Positions 1-13,377 of a stretch of DNA of 64,000 nucleotides are shown here, in pieces. This stretch comes from Gymnothorax reevesii (lineage: Eukaryota; Chordata; Actinopteri; Anguilliformes; Muraenidae). A program made the position numbers and the translations under genes. The DNA is taken from positions 53,237,620 through 53,301,619 of the forward strand of contig CM056583.1 of the NCBI GenBank assembly GCA_029721435.1, in the 5' to 3' direction. The notes beneath the pieces are model-generated. The model worked only from the letters and a program-made list of their open reading frames with translations. It made no database searches and was not told where the DNA came from. Positions within the stretch are counted from its first letter, which is position 1, and the number at the start of each line of letters is the position of its first letter.

Positions 1-2429
1 ATTTTGGCTTTGAGGTGAACAGTTGTGTGGCCAGAAAACAGGTGTGTGACACATCAGTTCAGGCTGTTCGAAGTGCTGGAGAAATGACAGGGATTGTAAG
101 CTTCTTTTGAAGGCAGGGGGTTATAAGCATGGTGCTGAGTTTTTTAAAGTACTGTCACTTCTGCTTTCCGATAACTACACTACTGTAAAATGAGGAAAAG
201 TAACTTCTCAGCTAGGATGTGTAATTTGAAAATCCAACCATATTCTGCATACTTGCTTATATCATGTCGTTGGTGTAGTCAGTCCAGAATATTGCTGCTC
301 CTCTTCATTATCACCTATGAAGCATGTGGCTTATTTCTGCCGTGGTTTTTAGGTATCTTTATCGCCCAACCAAACTAACACTGACATCTACCTTTAGCTG
401 AGGCAGGAGTTGCAAAGAAACACTACACTGAGATAATGATGGGTTGCGAACATCTCAGTGTGTGAATAAGCACAATGCGCTACTTTCTCATCAAGTATGC
501 TTTATTTTAATTTTCTAAATCCTTTGCAGTATAAAAATGCATTAATTCTCACTCGACATTTAAAAATTCTTAAGTTCATTAAAGGTATGGAAGACTAAAT
601 GCATGGGAGAGGACAGTGTCCTGCTGACATTTGAATAGGCAGTTTTGCATTATGGCTGTCCGGTCTCCTCAGGTAGTCCTCTGACATCATTTCACCCCTC
701 ACTCTCTGAAAAGGGGTCACCCCAATTATGTCTTTGGAGGCAGTAAAGTGATCAGGCCGTTCACTGCTGACTTTCTGTCTGTCCTCAGTCTTCTCCTCTG
801 TCCATAATGAGCAGGGTCAGAGAAAACATGGGGTTTTGAGATCATTTCACCTGTGACTGGGGTACTAGATACTGTGAAAGTATCAAATTTGCTAACATCA
901 CCTGACTTTCTATAAGAGTTGGGCCTGCAATATCCAAATATTTTTATAGTGGATAGGAATTTCAAGATGTTTTTGTCGTTGCTCGCAAGTGTTGACTGAA
1001 GAAAGCCGAACTTTACCTCAGGTTTTGATCAAGATGCATGATGATAAATGACTGCTAATGGCCAAATATTACCACTCAAGCTAATGAGCTCATCATTATT
1101 GCACAGAGAGTATGGGGCCCAGACCTGAACTTAGGCATCTTCGTATCCTTTGCCTCCTCAGAGGAAATTAGACCCGAAGACATTGGTGTGTATGCATGGC
1201 TTAGTCATACTTTCCCAAGACATAAAATTTTATTGCATCCATTGTAGGGGACATGAGTCAGTGGTCTTTCTGGACCATTTAATTGAACTCAAACCTATGC
1301 TAAAAACAACATTTTTTTTAAAAGAAAATATTTATTTTTAATTCTCTTTGTATTAATTTCCATATGACTAAATTACTTTAAATATTTTTCATTCGGGCCT
1401 CGAGAGGATATTGCTGGTCTGAAACTGCAAATTTGTTTGCAATGCTTTATTGCCTTCATCTGAAAATGCTCCGTTTGGAGGGCCAACTGTAGGGCTAGAT
1501 TACCCCTGCCCTTCTGTCAGAAGGAGAAACGAGACTCTTGACCCCCCATGGGAGTGTGGAGAACGTAGGGATTGAGCGAAGTCTTGGAGTTACGTTAGGA
1601 TTAGGTGTTTGAGTTTGCCCCTTTTAGTGTGATTATTACTGTTTGCTATTTGGTCATAGTGTGGTTAAGATGCCATTATCCAATCATTAACCAGTGTTTT
1701 GGGTCCACTTGCTTTTCTTCATGCTTAACATCTATATTTCCCAATAACCATTCTGCTATACTGAGCTAGGCTCTCCATGACACTGGATTAGAGATAAGTG
1801 GGGGTTTGGCTTTAGCAAGCGTGGGAACTAGTCTCAGTGTTTAAAATGGCTGAATTGAGGAATCATGTTTTGCTGTACCAGAGTGGCACGATTGACAAAA
1901 TTTCTAATTAGGGAGGGGAAAATGGTATACAATGACAGGAAGTAGGTGCATTACCGGTGTTTATGTGGTTGTAACATGGAGGCCCTCTAGGGTTGAGCTT
2001 CGCTTGTTCGGCCAGACTGAGTAATTAGTCTGAGGCCTGAAACCCTTTGCTTGCCGATAGCATATATACAATGATGTAAGATCACTGGCACAGTGCTGTT
2101 TGTCCTGATCCCTGCGCAGTGTCACCTGCTCTGTGCTTCAGGGACATGGGATATTGCTGGCCTGAGCATTACCTTTAAAGAAGGAAATATTAGATAGCTT
2201 AGGGCTGGTACAGTTCATAGAGTCTATGACATTGGCAGTCATAGTCTTGGACCTCAGTGGTGCATTCTTGCATTCATTTTCAAATTTTTTTGCAGAATCT
2301 TATCCTTTTGTAATCTTAATCCCCCAATAGTTGGGATCATATATAACTGGCAAATAACAACAGAATTAAGTAAATTATAAACAACCTTTTATCTACATTG
2401 AGTCAAAAATAACACATAAAAATAAAAAA

Positions 2430-2945
2430 AAAATTGACCTTATCAATGGAGTTGATTTTCTTTAGTATCCACAAATTCAAAACAACAAATGGGGCTAGGA
2501 AAAAGAAAATTTGGGAAAGGTCATGGAATCTTCAGAAAGCACCCATTTGGAACATTTTACTGGTAAACCAATTACAATTTGGGTATAAAATGAGCAGTCA
2601 CAAAAGGCATAGTCCTTTCCCGGCAACATTATTTGAGCTTTGCCACTTTGCCAAAAACATGGTAATTTCTCTGCAACATTATTTGAGCTTTGCCACTTTG
2701 CCAAAAACTACATGAGAAAATGATCATTTCATGCACTTGCACGAAATTTTGGGATCTCACCACTGACTGTCCATAATATATTGAAAGGGCTTCGAGTAAC
2801 TGGAGATACCGGATCAATCTTCGTGTGTAAAAGATGAGGCTGAATCTCAATACTGGATGTTCTTGACCTTCAGACCCTTCAATGGCACTTCGTTGAAAAC
2901 CGAAGTGCTTCTGTAATGATAACCACATGAGTTTGTGAATGCCTC
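2430..2945 (+). mobile_element. Tc1-like relic, family with CAACCCCAATTCC ends (N-terminal part)
   Basis: This is a decayed piece of a fish Tc1-like transposon. Around 2785-2930 the translation keeps the pattern of the DNA-binding region of this family: a HNI-like stretch, a basic RF/GLR stretch, then an ILD..DL..L..H pattern. Stops and changes run throughout. The upstream part (a TATAAAA-type motif, then a pyrimidine-rich leader) resembles the 5' leader of the family. The same region occurs at 22180-22560 and, in antisense and with its ends preserved, at 62412-63383. No end repeats are seen here, so the limits are approximate. Family assignment is by recognition. Confidence 0.6.
2623..2708 (+). 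repeat. 50-bp tandem duplication
   Basis: A 36-bp stretch beginning GCAACATTATTTGAGCTTTG at 2623 is repeated without change at 2673, giving a period of 50 bp. It lies inside the Tc1-like relic. The identity of the two copies suggests the duplication is much younger than the relic around it. Confidence 0.9.
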
Positions 2946-4794
2946 AGAAGGTGAACAAAGTTCGTCATGGCATCATCAAATTTGTGTCACGACACAAATT
3001 TCAAAGAAATTGGAATATAACACGTGTAAAATGTAGGCATGCTTGTCAAGCATAACGATAACATTAGCCAAATGCGTGCAACATTACTGCTATTTAGAGA
3101 ACTCGGTGGATGCTGGCTACAATGTGAATTAGCGATTTTCAAGCATTCATATTCTAAATCAACAATTACAGATAAAGATGTAGGGTCAATTTTGAGTGGA
3201 AGTGTGGGTATTGGGACGGACCATTACTGTTTGGTACCTGAGAAATTTGAAGTGGCACACAGTGTCCAAAAAGATGCCCAATTTGCCAATTTGGAGATGC
3301 CACCTAGACATTCCTGAACTAAAACCTCTCTAATTTTGCCATGATTTACTTGATCAGAATAAATGTTGACACAAATAATGATGAGATTCTGCCCTGTAAT
3401 TTTTTAGAGGTTTCAGATCGTGAAAAAGGGATAAAAGTAAATTTTTTGTTTGGAGGAAATGAGATCTTTCATTTATGCTGTGTTCCGTCTTCATTTAGTC
3501 TAACTCAGTGACATTTATACGATGCAGATTTTTACACCATGACAGAAATCCTCTAGGTGTTTCCTTCATTATGATACCAAGATTATTTGAATGGACCAAG
3601 TAGTTGCAGAGATACACATTTCGTTTTCGGCATGTAATTTTCAAGCCAAAGGCTCAGGGCTTAAGTGGTTAATTTGTCTTTGTACAAAATATATACTCTA
3701 CAGGCCAGAAGTTTGGAAACAAGGTCAGTACAGTAAAAAAATTTGGAAGCAACTTCGAGTTTCTGTTCACAATGCCTTTCTTAAAAACCGGTATGAAATC
3801 TATGGATTTTGGGATGTATATACTGCATGATTAGACTTTTCTTTCATTGATATGTATTTTCCACTATTTACGTTTAGGTACTGTATACATGTTACCAGAC
3901 CATTGCTGAATAAATGTTAACAAAATAAAAGAAGGGGTTAGTTTTTGGGTCGAGAAGATTTGCAAGAGTCACAACAAATCATAGTTTGCATTATTCACTT
4001 TCTGTCATGGTTTACATCCCACCGGATGCCTACGGCAAATGGCGGGCACTAGGACCATGGGCCTAGTAATATGGGCCTGATAATTTGAGTAAAAATGTAT
4101 TCTGATAAGTGACTCTTTATATAATAATCATGTTTATTTTTTCCAGTTTAACTCTGATTGCAATGGATTTTACACATTAATGATTGGTGATTTATGCACA
4201 TCTTACAAATTGTTCCAATTCTTCTGGAATTTTGATTGCATTTGTAACAACAGGCATGATGTTCAGTGGTGCTCCAGGATAAAGGGCAACTCTAAGCAGA
4301 CTATCAGTCAATGAGTAGTCCTATGCATTTAGTATTGTACGCAGCAAATGGTCAATATTAACCTTCTTTTTACGGCTGTCAGGAAAAGAAGCCAAATTTT
4401 TTTAATGTCAAAAAAAAATCAATCTTGTTACACTTGTGGTAAGCACAAAATATAAATGTTAGTGAATCAAATGATCTCCTGTGACACAAATTGAAATAGG
4501 GTGCCACTGGCAGGTAATGATAAACTTTGACGCAATAGGCCTCACTTCACCTGCTCCACCTGGTTGTGCTTACTGTACATTGTTGCGAGGACTGTGAATG
4601 ACTTTGTCAGGGGAAACCATGGCAGAATATCTACTTCAGTCCAGAGGTGTTTTCTAGTATTTGTAGGTCGTTGCTGGGAAACAATGATTATTTACTCTTA
4701 ACTTTGTCTATCAATTAATATCAAGAATGAAAAAATTTTAAAAATGACATTTTTATGTGCTTGTCAGTAAAAGGCATGTGTCTTTCCTGATGAT

Positions 4795-5115
4795 ATGTGA
4801 TTTCTGGTCAAGAAGGCTTGACTTGAGATCGTAAGGTCTCGAGTTCAAGCCCGGCCACGGCCTTTGCGGCGTGTTCTTGGGCATAACACTTTACTCCCAC
4901 ACTCCACGCCTCACTCCACCCAGGTGTATCAATGGATACCAGCAAATAGGCAGGGAAGCTTGTCTAAGAGCTGGGGGAGCACCTGCGATGGACTGGCATT
5001 CCATCCAGGGGGAGTAGTAATACTCCTAGTTGCTTCATGCCATGGAAACCGGGGTTAAGCACTGCGCCGATGGGCCACTAGGCTCGTACAGGCTTACTTC
5101 TTACTTCTACTTCAT
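4795..5115 (+). mobile_element. tRNA-derived SINE with L2-like 3' tail
   Basis: The 5' part looks like a tRNA gene: a stem-loop around 4820-4845 followed by GAGTTCAAGCC at 4840-4850, close to the polymerase III B box. The 3' half carries the GGGAGCACCTGCGATGGACT phrase typical of fish SINEs that borrow an L2-type LINE tail for reverse transcription. It ends in a CTTACTT-type repeat near 5095-5110. There is no coding capacity. The exact ends and a target duplication were not found. Confidence 0.7.
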
Positions 5116-7599
5116 GACGGCAAACTTTCTTTTTAAACTGTTTGTGAGCGTTAGTTGTAACCAGCACCATGACATTTTTCCATATTTATACTTGAATGTT
5201 ATTTTAATTATTCACACTTACAATTACAACCCAAAGAGGAAATTGAGCAATGACAGGGAAATCTGTAATTCATCAAAATCATGCTGTGATGGTCTTTTAT
5301 AGGAACATGTATTTTGGTGTAAACAGACTTCATATGTTTATGAGCTGGGTTTTCACTGAGCATGAAGTTCTATGAAACCAAAAACCTTTTGACCACTTTA
5401 TTGGAGATGCTGTGTGGTACTTTCAGACACTTTAAAGGCTAAATTTAAAATGCAAGACGTGAAGAAATTAGTTCATTTTCTAAAAATTCTAATACTGTGC
5501 TGTTTGTGGTCATACAAGTTTTTAAAAGGATAAATGCCCTGTTTTTATAATACAAAACTTATTTTCAGCTTCAGACATTACAAGCAAAATGACACATAAA
5601 TCAGAGTCTCTAGAACGAGAAACCGTTGCCTCACAGATCCTCGGCTTCATTGCAGCTTCATTGAAACATCCCCAACAAACAGAAGGATCTTTTACAGGGA
5701 AGAGATGACTTGTAGTGGAAGATTTTTCAGGATAACCCATGTACTTAAACTGAGTTAGAAGGGGAAAAAGTTTAAATCGACATATTAACTCTGTGATTGG
5801 ACTTGTATATTGCTAATAAGACCAATTTAGCCAGCAACATTGAATTGCCTTTTCGATGTTTGAAATAGTGATTTTTGGCTTGTAATTGTCATCCAAGCCT
5901 GATAAAACCCCATCAAAGGTTCGGTGCGATTCTTTATCTGTCATTTTGTACTGGGCTCAGATCAAATTGGACTGTATCTATGTTTCTGTGTAGCTTGGAA
6001 ATGAAACTTTTAGGGCAAAAAAAGTGAAAAGATACGTGTTGCAGACGGCATGTTCTCAGGTCAACGATGTTGTGCATAATTTTTCAATTTGGGCAATACT
6101 GGGCGTGTTTTTGCATGGTTACCATAAAACAGGAGCATCCTAATTGGGACGAGATATTGAACAGGCCTCCAAAGGTGCTCCGTCTACAAAGTCAAACAAG
6201 CAACATTAACATTTTTTCTCAACTGTTCATTGATGCTTCATGACACCAGCGGGCCAGTGCTCCACTGGCACTTCAACAGAAGTCAAGATGAAATACTGTT
6301 GGGCTTTAAAAATTGCTGCAGCATATGGGCTCTGGTTTGGACTCAGATTAAAAAGAATCTGGATTCAAGCTGAAATTCTTGAGACCGTTTCGAGTTTTAC
6401 AATGGGTTGCAAAGTGCTATCATATATTTAATAACAGATCACAATGACCGAGAGAAACAGGATTGGCCATTTGGTCCAAGAGAGAAGACCTTCACTAGAT
6501 GTAAAACAGGTTATTGGGGAAACAAGCTCAGACTTGGAACCTTCATTTATGAGGTTATCATCTCCTTGAAAAGACTAACATAGTCGTGTTCCTAGTGTTT
6601 ATTTGGTGGTTAGTGTCATGAATGTTTTGGTTAATGCTTTTGCAGTTGCAGCTGACCACTGTGCTACTCATTACTGTGCTGACCTACTGCTGTAAAATTT
6701 TATACAGTAAATATGGAACAGGCACACTACAGTAACATTTTCATTTCATATTCTATTATCCACAATCAAATTATATTGCTAGTTATTCATTGAATAAATT
6801 CTGTTGAAGTTCCTTGCTCTGGGGTACGCTCGCAGTCCCATACCAGGGAATTTAACCTTCATTAAAGTTACTAGTCCTATTTCCTTACTAATTTGCTGCA
6901 CTGCAGCTCGATTAACTAAAACCAACACTTTAATTTAACCCCTTTCGGACTGACTCAGGCCCTGAGCCTACCACAGGCCCAAAAATAGACGTATGGATGC
7001 AAAAGTGGAACAATTTGCATAATGTGCGAGTAACAAAGTGCTTATTTAACTTCCACTGTATATTTTCGCCCATTTTAAAGTGTCACATTAAATTTTCTTG
7101 AGTTACTTCAGCCACTTTCAGACATAATTCCTAAGCCTTGCTTTTGTGTATTTATTTGAGAGTGGGTTTCCATTACATTGCCCATTGAGCAGTGTACACC
7201 TGCTGTTTGGCTGGAGATGTTTTAAATAAATGTGAAGCTTTCAGCCCCCTCACTATATTACTTCTGCGGCTATGAGTGCGACACACCCACTGAGACATTT
7301 CATCTTTTCTGTGGACTTAGTCTGCCTGTCTTCACTTTGGTTGTTTTTTATTTTAAGACATACTTCTGTTAAAAAGACAAGCACAGAAAGACCTTGTCTG
7401 AGCTGAAACTTTTTGTTTATTTATGTTATTTCTCTAATTTATTTAATGTCTGCAGTGTTTTAAATGATGCAAGTTGCATAAAATGGCACTTGGATCAACA
7501 TCACTATTTTCCTACAGAAGTGAAATTATGATAGCTGTAATTCTTTAAGTGTAGTATTTCAACTGAAACTACTTTTATGTTTTAATTTTTCCCTCAGCT

Positions 7600-7740
7600 G
7601 CATCAGTTGGGGTTAAAAGAATAGTTTACAGCTAAAAAGTATTAATCACTGCGATATAGATCCAATTGTAGGCTCTTAACTATTTGCTCATTTAAATGCA
7701 GTCGATGAATTTTTTTTGGTAAGTGTATGATATCGCTTTT
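7600..7740 (-). mobile_element. Tc1-like fragment (end segment of the GGCCAGGCAGTG family)
   Basis: The phrase GCATCAGTTGGGGTTAAA at 7603 and GGCTCTTAACTATTTGCTCA at 7672 match the 5' leader of a common fish Tc1-like element, read here in reverse. The same segment is at 31149-31267 next to a recognisable terminal repeat. Only about 140 bp remain, with no transposase. Confidence 0.6.
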
Positions 7741-9309
7741 GGCAGGGGTAGGGCCAGTTTAAACTTATTCAACCACATAAAAATAACAATGAACTAAATA
7801 ATTACCAAGAGACTGCCCAAATATGCACATCATTACTTACTATTTTAATAGCAAAGGCACTAGACTTAAAACAATAGATTCTTTCTCGAGTAGCCATTGT
7901 ATTTGACAATAGTGCCTTTTTGCAGTCATTATATTAAGGTATATTAAGCTAATTTAGATGGTTTTGACTATATAATGTTAAATGCGGAATTACTGAGCCT
8001 ATAGTAATTGTGCTCAGTTTAGCTTTAGTTGTGCCAGGATGCTATTCAAGCTGGTTGTTTTTAGTCTGCCGCAGAATTCTTGTTCTTGACTTCTGTGGGG
8101 AGCTTGTGTCGCCACAGGGGGAGAAGAAACATGGGAATAATTTACTGATGACATTATTTATGCATAAGTGGGTCATGACAAGAAGAAATCAACACTGATG
8201 TCTGGATTGCTGGAATTCTCTGTCTATTTGCAATAAGGAAAGTTCACATGGGCACAATAGTGGCATTGTCATCTTTACTTTTGATGCGGCATGTCTGATT
8301 TATAAGTATTTACACTGTGCACAGTTGGGGTCAGTCAGTCTGTGATCATAAGCAGAAACTGTGCTCAGAGCTCTCGGAGTCCATAGCCGAGTCCATGTGG
8401 TCGGTACCTTGGGTCAGTTGTTAATGTCAAGTTGGGTCAAAGGGCGTGAGAAGGTCATGGTAGTTGCTTTGCATGCATATTCCTATGAGAGTACTCAGGT
8501 TAATCTAGGATGGCATGAAACATACTTTATGTTTCAAGCAGACAAGTTTGCCTGTTTTATTGAAATTACTGGGAGGGTTTATGAAAGCAGCCATAAAGTC
8601 TTTGCCCCTAGTAGTCAAGAGAGATGGTCATCCCAGTTTTCCTGTCACTGCTGTTTTCTACATACTCTGTCAGTCAAAAGATATTGTCCACCCTCAACTT
8701 TAATAGGGAAAAAAAAATTTTCTGTTTTATGAAAAAAAATCTGATCTTATATAAATCAGGAGAGCCACTTTTCGGCACAACAATTTCTTCACTCATTGGT
8801 ATTGTGTATCTCCTGGGCAGATGGGGGGGAAATTGTTTCCGTTTCAATTTAAATAGTTATGAGACTTTGACCAAATAATTATTGCAGTGATTTATATATT
8901 TCAGCTATCAAATATTATTTTAACCCAGGCTGATGCAGTTTATAGCTCTCATTTCCCAAACAACTATGTCGGAAGACAGAAAAGACGTGCTGTGTTTTGG
9001 AATTGGCAAACAATCGCCCTGCATCAAGCAAAGAAAAGTGGTTTGACTCTTCTGTGGTCAATACAATCTCTGCCTTAGTTGAATAATGGCATGACAAATG
9101 AGGATTACAAAGCTAGAGGTGATCCAACAGAATTTCAGGCGGCGCAGCCGTGCTTGGCCCAGCAGTATGCTTTTCCTGTTGATTGCTGCCTCCCAGGGAG
9201 AGAGATTTAGTCCCTCAGTCATGTAGTGCCCATGAGAGCTGCTGGCCACATCAATCGGTGGAATTGTGATGTTCCTTAAAACATCTCTTTGTCTGGTCTA
9301 TCAGGAATA

Positions 9310-9660
9310 AACTGACTCAGAGACGCAGTGGAAAGCCCCCACTCACATCAAGAAAGTTATGGGTTTGAATCAAGCCTGGTTTATTTTGTGCAGAGTTTGC
9401 GTGTTTTGTGCGTGGGTTTTCTCCCACAGTTCAAGGACGTGCACATTAGACTAATTGACCCATGGGAATGGCCCATGGGAATGAGTGTGTGAGTGACTGG
9501 TTTGTGTGCTCTGGTGTTGATTATCAAACTGTGCTGAGTGTTCCGGTCTCTTACTTTGATGATGCTGGGAAAGGGTCCTGCTCCACTATGACTGACCAAG
9601 AATAAGGAAATTACATAATGGATTACACAGTGAATGAATGGATAAATGGATGGTTATTTC
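9310..9660 (+). mobile_element. SINE with L2-like tail ending in GGATGG
   Basis: A B-box-like GGGTTTGAATCAAGCC at 9360 is followed by the GTGCAGAGTTTGCGTGTTTT...GTGGGTTTTCTCCCACAGT phrases that mark a very common fish SINE/LINE family. The sequence ends with the simple repeat AATGGATAAATGGATGG at about 9637-9653, the usual 3' tail. It is diverged, with a short direct duplication of CCCATGGGAATG at about 9460-9482. Confidence 0.75.
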
Positions 9661-10859
9661 ATCCTGAACCATTATTACTATGTACCGGATTTTTTTTTTT
9701 TTTTACTTCGATGTTTCATTCTTCTTGCTAATGCATTGGCTTGAATTCAAAATGTTTTACTTTATCATGACATTTTAAAACTGACAGATTTAGTCCCATG
9801 ACCATCTTTTCCAGCTCACAATGGTTAACAGCATTAAAAAAAAGATAATTGCGTAAAACAATTTGGAACATACTGGAGCATGCAATAACTGCAATTGTCC
9901 AAAAGAAATATTGAATCAACCATTTAAGAAGACCTCAGAATCATGCAGTGGAGAAATGTTTGTGTTTGTGTCCGAGCACTAAGTGCTATCTCCTGGGGAT
10001 GGCGTCCTGTGCTTCCAGGCCCTTGAGATTGGGCCTGTTCGTTATCTGTCAGGCACTTCTCCAAACGGCCTGATTAACCCAGTAGCTGCCTCCTAAAGTG
10101 CCCATGGCCTTTATCTGTGGGGAGGTTTGCGTGGGAAGTGCTCAGCACCCAGGATCATGACACTGGGCTCCATTTCCAGGCCTCGCTACCCTGCACCTCC
10201 TGGTTGATGAAGTATAACTTCTTGGATGCAAGCTTCGTCCAGTCGCTGAAGGGCTCTGCTCAGATAGTGACCATCTCAGCCCTTCAGTGGAAGTGGCCTC
10301 TCTGCTGCTTTAGTACAAAGATCCTGAGGGACAGCGACCATTTGGATCCATTAATGACTCTTTGGAGCTATTCTAAGTGTCTCCTTTTATATCTGTGGGA
10401 ATTGTGGATATCATTTTCGTTGAATAAACAGGGTTTCATGACCCATACATGGCTTTTCCATCGTTGTGTTGATCTGTCCAAGTTAACGTATTCTGATCTG
10501 TTGCATGTGCAAAGATACTGTAATTGTCTCAGTGAACTGTGTGGTCATGTTACCTGCAGTTGACAAATGTGATTTCACTTTCATCACGGCTGGTAATGTC
10601 AATATTTTGATGAGGAAGCATTTATAATCTGTGTCGTGATCATCACAGTTCCAACCAAGACTCCAAGTCTGTTTGTATACTGATGGACTTATAAGTCTGA
10701 ATAGACAGAAATAGTATAGTTTGGTTTGGGGAACTTTAATGAGATGATTACATAATTGATATGCAGTTGTCTTTGAGTAAGGAGACACAACAGTGCGCGA
10801 GGTCATGACCTTGTTTGTGTCTGTGAAGCAGGATTTGAGGAATTGGTGATGTAACCTCA

Positions 10860-12080
10860 TCCGGCTTCACTGATCACAATTGCAATGCTGTAAAATGCCT
10901 TAAAACACTCCTTGAGGTCATTAAGGGCGGAACCCGAGAGCATTTGTTCAAAGACACTACATGCGCCATGCCTCGCCTTTCCAGACCCCAACGTGATCAA
11001 GCCATTGGGCTGTGGATGGCTGGAATATCCCAAAATCGCATCACCCAGCGTTTTGAGGTAAGCCAACCACCAATCTCTAACCTTGTAGCTTATCAGGAGA
11101 CTGGAAGCACTAATGATCAACCCTGACCTGGTTAGCCTAGGGTCATGACCTCAGCCCAGGACAATCAGATCCGCCTCATCCACCTCAGAGATTGGTTTCC
11201 AACCTGCACCAGGATGGCTCCGGAGACACCCAAGAATCCACAGACCAAGGATCAGCGTCCAGAGTCCACAGGACATGTGTTGGACTGCAGCTTGATGCAC
11301 GGCGCAGGGCTACCAGGCTTGGCTGGTCTGAAGAATATGGCCAGAGACGAGTCCCCAATCGATTCTGGAGGAATGTTGTCTTCAGTGATGAGTCCAGATT
11401 TTGTCTGTACCGACATGATGGAAGACAGAGGGTCTACAGACGACGTGGTGAGAGATACACGGCCCCCTGCATTGCTGAGACAGATGGCTTTGGAGGAGGC
11501 TCGGTGATGGTCTAGGTGCCATTCAGTTCGGCTGGAGGTCCGACCTGGTCATAATCAATGGAAATCTTAACGCAGCCCACTACTGTGACCTTGTCATCAG
11601 ACCGCACGTCGTGCCTTACATCACAGACCACCCTGAGGTCACACTCATGCAAAACAACGTACAACCTCACTCAGCACGTGACCCAGCAGCTCCTGGCCCA
11701 GAATGGTGTGCGAGTCATGGAATGGCTACCTTTCAGTCCTGACATGAAGTGCATCGAGCATGTGTGGGACCTATTGGATTGGCGGGTACAGCAACGCACT
11801 CCAGTGCCCAGGACGAGGGCAGAGCTCCCAGAAGCCCTTCTCCAGGAGTGGCAGGTTATTCCCCTGCAACAGCTCAAAAGATTGGTGCTGTTCATGCGAA
11901 GAAGTGATGGCTTTGTTGCAGGCATGTATCAGTCACACTCGGTACTGAGATTGGAGTTGATCTTTGTTGTTGGTTTTGTTATTAAACTTGTCATTGTTGA
12001 TTCTTTTGTCGTTCTTTTTTTGTTGATGTTATCTGAAATTTTGTCGAAGTTTTTGTTATGGGTAAAGTCAATAAATGGTT
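10860..12080 (+). mobile_element. Tc1-like transposon relic
   Basis: This contains a decayed Tc1-family transposase (see the pseudogene entry) followed by an AT-rich 3' flank with repeated TTTTTGTT-type runs that resembles the 3' untranslated end of this group. I could not match a terminal inverted repeat on the left side, so the 5' end may be deleted and the boundaries are estimates. Confidence 0.7.
10968..11950 (+). pseudogene. Tc1-family transposase, disrupted
   Basis: The product would cut and paste its own transposon in the nucleus. The start at 10968 opens with MPRLSRPQRDQAIGLW, a paired-type helix-turn-helix with an ETGSTNDQP linker, as in Tc1-like enzymes with the PRSGRPRVTT pattern. 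In another frame near 11360-11515 lie VVFSDESRF (first catalytic Asp), the RRRGERY stretch and GGGSVMV, cut by a TAG at about 11512. In later frames come a QNNVQPHSA segment, where the usual second catalytic Asp (QDN) is Asn, and EHVWDLLDWRV (Glu). At least three frame changes and several stops make it dead. The family is clear; the exact number of lesions needs an alignment. Confidence 0.85.
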
Positions 12081-12594
12081 ACAAATTTGTATCCGTGTTT
12101 GGCTACAACTCTGGTTGTAAGTTTTTAAAGTCCATAATTGTATCTGTGATGCTGCAGGGAGAAATGGCTGTGGTTTGTTTATGCTCCCTACTCTTGGAGA
12201 TCTGCCATTTAGTACGTTTTTATTCAAACCCTAAGCTTAAGACCTCTATCTGTTGAATTTGGTGCGCTTTCTTGGGTTTACAGTGAAAGTGGCCGCAGTA
12301 AACTGAGGAGTCTTAGTGTTTCTTAATGAACCCTATTGGCCGGTTTAGTGGCCACATAGAGAACATGCAATAACCTGAAATGCTGGAAAACTGGCCTTCA
12401 AACATGTGATTTTGATCACATGACTTTTGGTGGTCATGTGACCTCGCTTACCATCAGGTGGTTTCCCCATCACAATAAGCTGTGTTTTGGCATAGGAGGG
12501 GGTCACAATGCCTTTGTTTAATACAGGATTCAAACGGCTAAAAATATCTTTTCCTGATCTATGATCAATAAGCCAATGTTAGACCATTTGCTAG

Positions 12595-12770
12595 GATGGC
12601 ACTGTGTGCAGTGAATAGCTCTCACGGCATGTAGGTTGTTTGTTGGAATCCAACCTGGTTCATTTTGTTTGGATTTTGCATGTTGTCCATAAGGGTTTTC
12701 ACTCCCAGTCCTAAGACGGACTAATTTCAGAATCTTAATAGCCTGTTGGTACGTGAGTGAATGGGGCACG
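12595..12770 (+). mobile_element. SINE fragment, same group as the 9.3 kb copy
   Basis: TGGAATCCAACCTGGTTCAT at about 12644 followed by GGATTTTGCATGTTGTCC and GGGTTTTCACTCCCAGTC follows the same order of phrases as the SINE at 9310-9660. It breaks off before the 3' tail, at a GTGAGTGAATGGGG stretch. Polymerase III boxes are not recognisable. Confidence 0.55.
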
Positions 12771-13210
12771 TGCCCTACCGTGAACTTTCTATAGATATAT
12801 TCAACTGTTTGTTGACCATTTGATGAATCTGATGAACTTTGGTTTGGAGTGAAAAAGTCTTAGTCTGTAAATTATCTGGAACATCTGGCTTCCACCTTGT
12901 TGTTTAGTTAATGGAGTGTCAAATGCATATGAGGTCAGCTTGGGCTTCAACCAGCAGCCTCAAACTCAGCTGCTGGCAGGGTGTTCTTGCCGACGGGATG
13001 TTTCGGCTCATTTCAGTTACTGCGTCTTGTTTGTTTAAATGTGTATTCATAGCCAAAGCATGGTTTTATACACAAAATGCAGATTATTGCTTTAATGACA
13101 ACAGCATAATGACAGTTCAATGACAATAAAGGTCAATGGTGATAACCGTCTTACCCGAACCTACCCCATCCCTGTCTCTTTCCTCTCCTCTCCCCTCCCT
13201 CTCTCTCCAG

Positions 13211-13377
13211 TTCAGGCTTGGCTCAGTGGAGCTGCAGCCGGTGGTAGAGCCAAGTGAGGTGATTAAAGAGCTCATTAGCTTCGGGCTGAGCCGCAGCAGG
13301 CAGCTGCAAACCGGCAACCTCCACCTGCAGGAGGAGAACCGTCGCCTGAGAGAGGAGCAGGACCGTATGACTGCTGA
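13211..13377 (+). CDS. xrcc4: xrcc4 exon: end of head domain and start of coiled-coil stalk
   Basis: XRCC4 is the scaffold that stabilises DNA ligase IV in non-homologous end joining and stacks with XLF into filaments at DNA breaks. The exon starts in phase 0 after TCTCTCCAG and encodes 55 codons plus two bases. It opens FRLGSVELQPV and continues EVIKELISFGLSRS, then a Glu/Gln-rich helix (LQEENRRLREEQDR). Human XRCC4 has FRLGSF at the same place; its Phe106, which contacts XLF, corresponds to the first residue here. The donor is GTGAGT at 13378, chosen because it keeps the frame into the next exon (GA + G). The acceptor has a strong pyrimidine tract of about 40 bases. Translation past the donor meets a stop immediately, as expected for an exon edge. 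Confidence 0.95.

Larger units (their letters stand above)
1..13210 (+). other. xrcc4: xrcc4 intron (upstream part), 5' end outside the window
   Basis: This is the intron sequence preceding the first visible xrcc4 exon. It ends in a long C/T-rich tract and CAG at 13208-13210. I looked for the exon that should encode the head-domain strand just before the Phe106 equivalent and found none, so the N-terminal exons probably lie before base 1. The content is AT-rich with transposon remains listed separately. I recognise nothing in 1-2430, 2950-4790, 5120-7595, 7745-9305, 9665-10855 and 12085-12590 beyond short A or T runs. The reading frames there are short and do not resemble known proteins. Confidence 0.75.

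Noticed and set aside
4820..4880. Possible tRNA gene
   Set aside because: The B-box-like sequence belongs to a SINE; a full cloverleaf with a paired acceptor stem is not seen and the L2-like tail follows directly.
10117..10563. Open frame of 148 codons, considered as a missing xrcc4 N-terminal exon
   Set aside because: The translation does not resemble the XRCC4 head domain and no in-phase donor fits the next exon.
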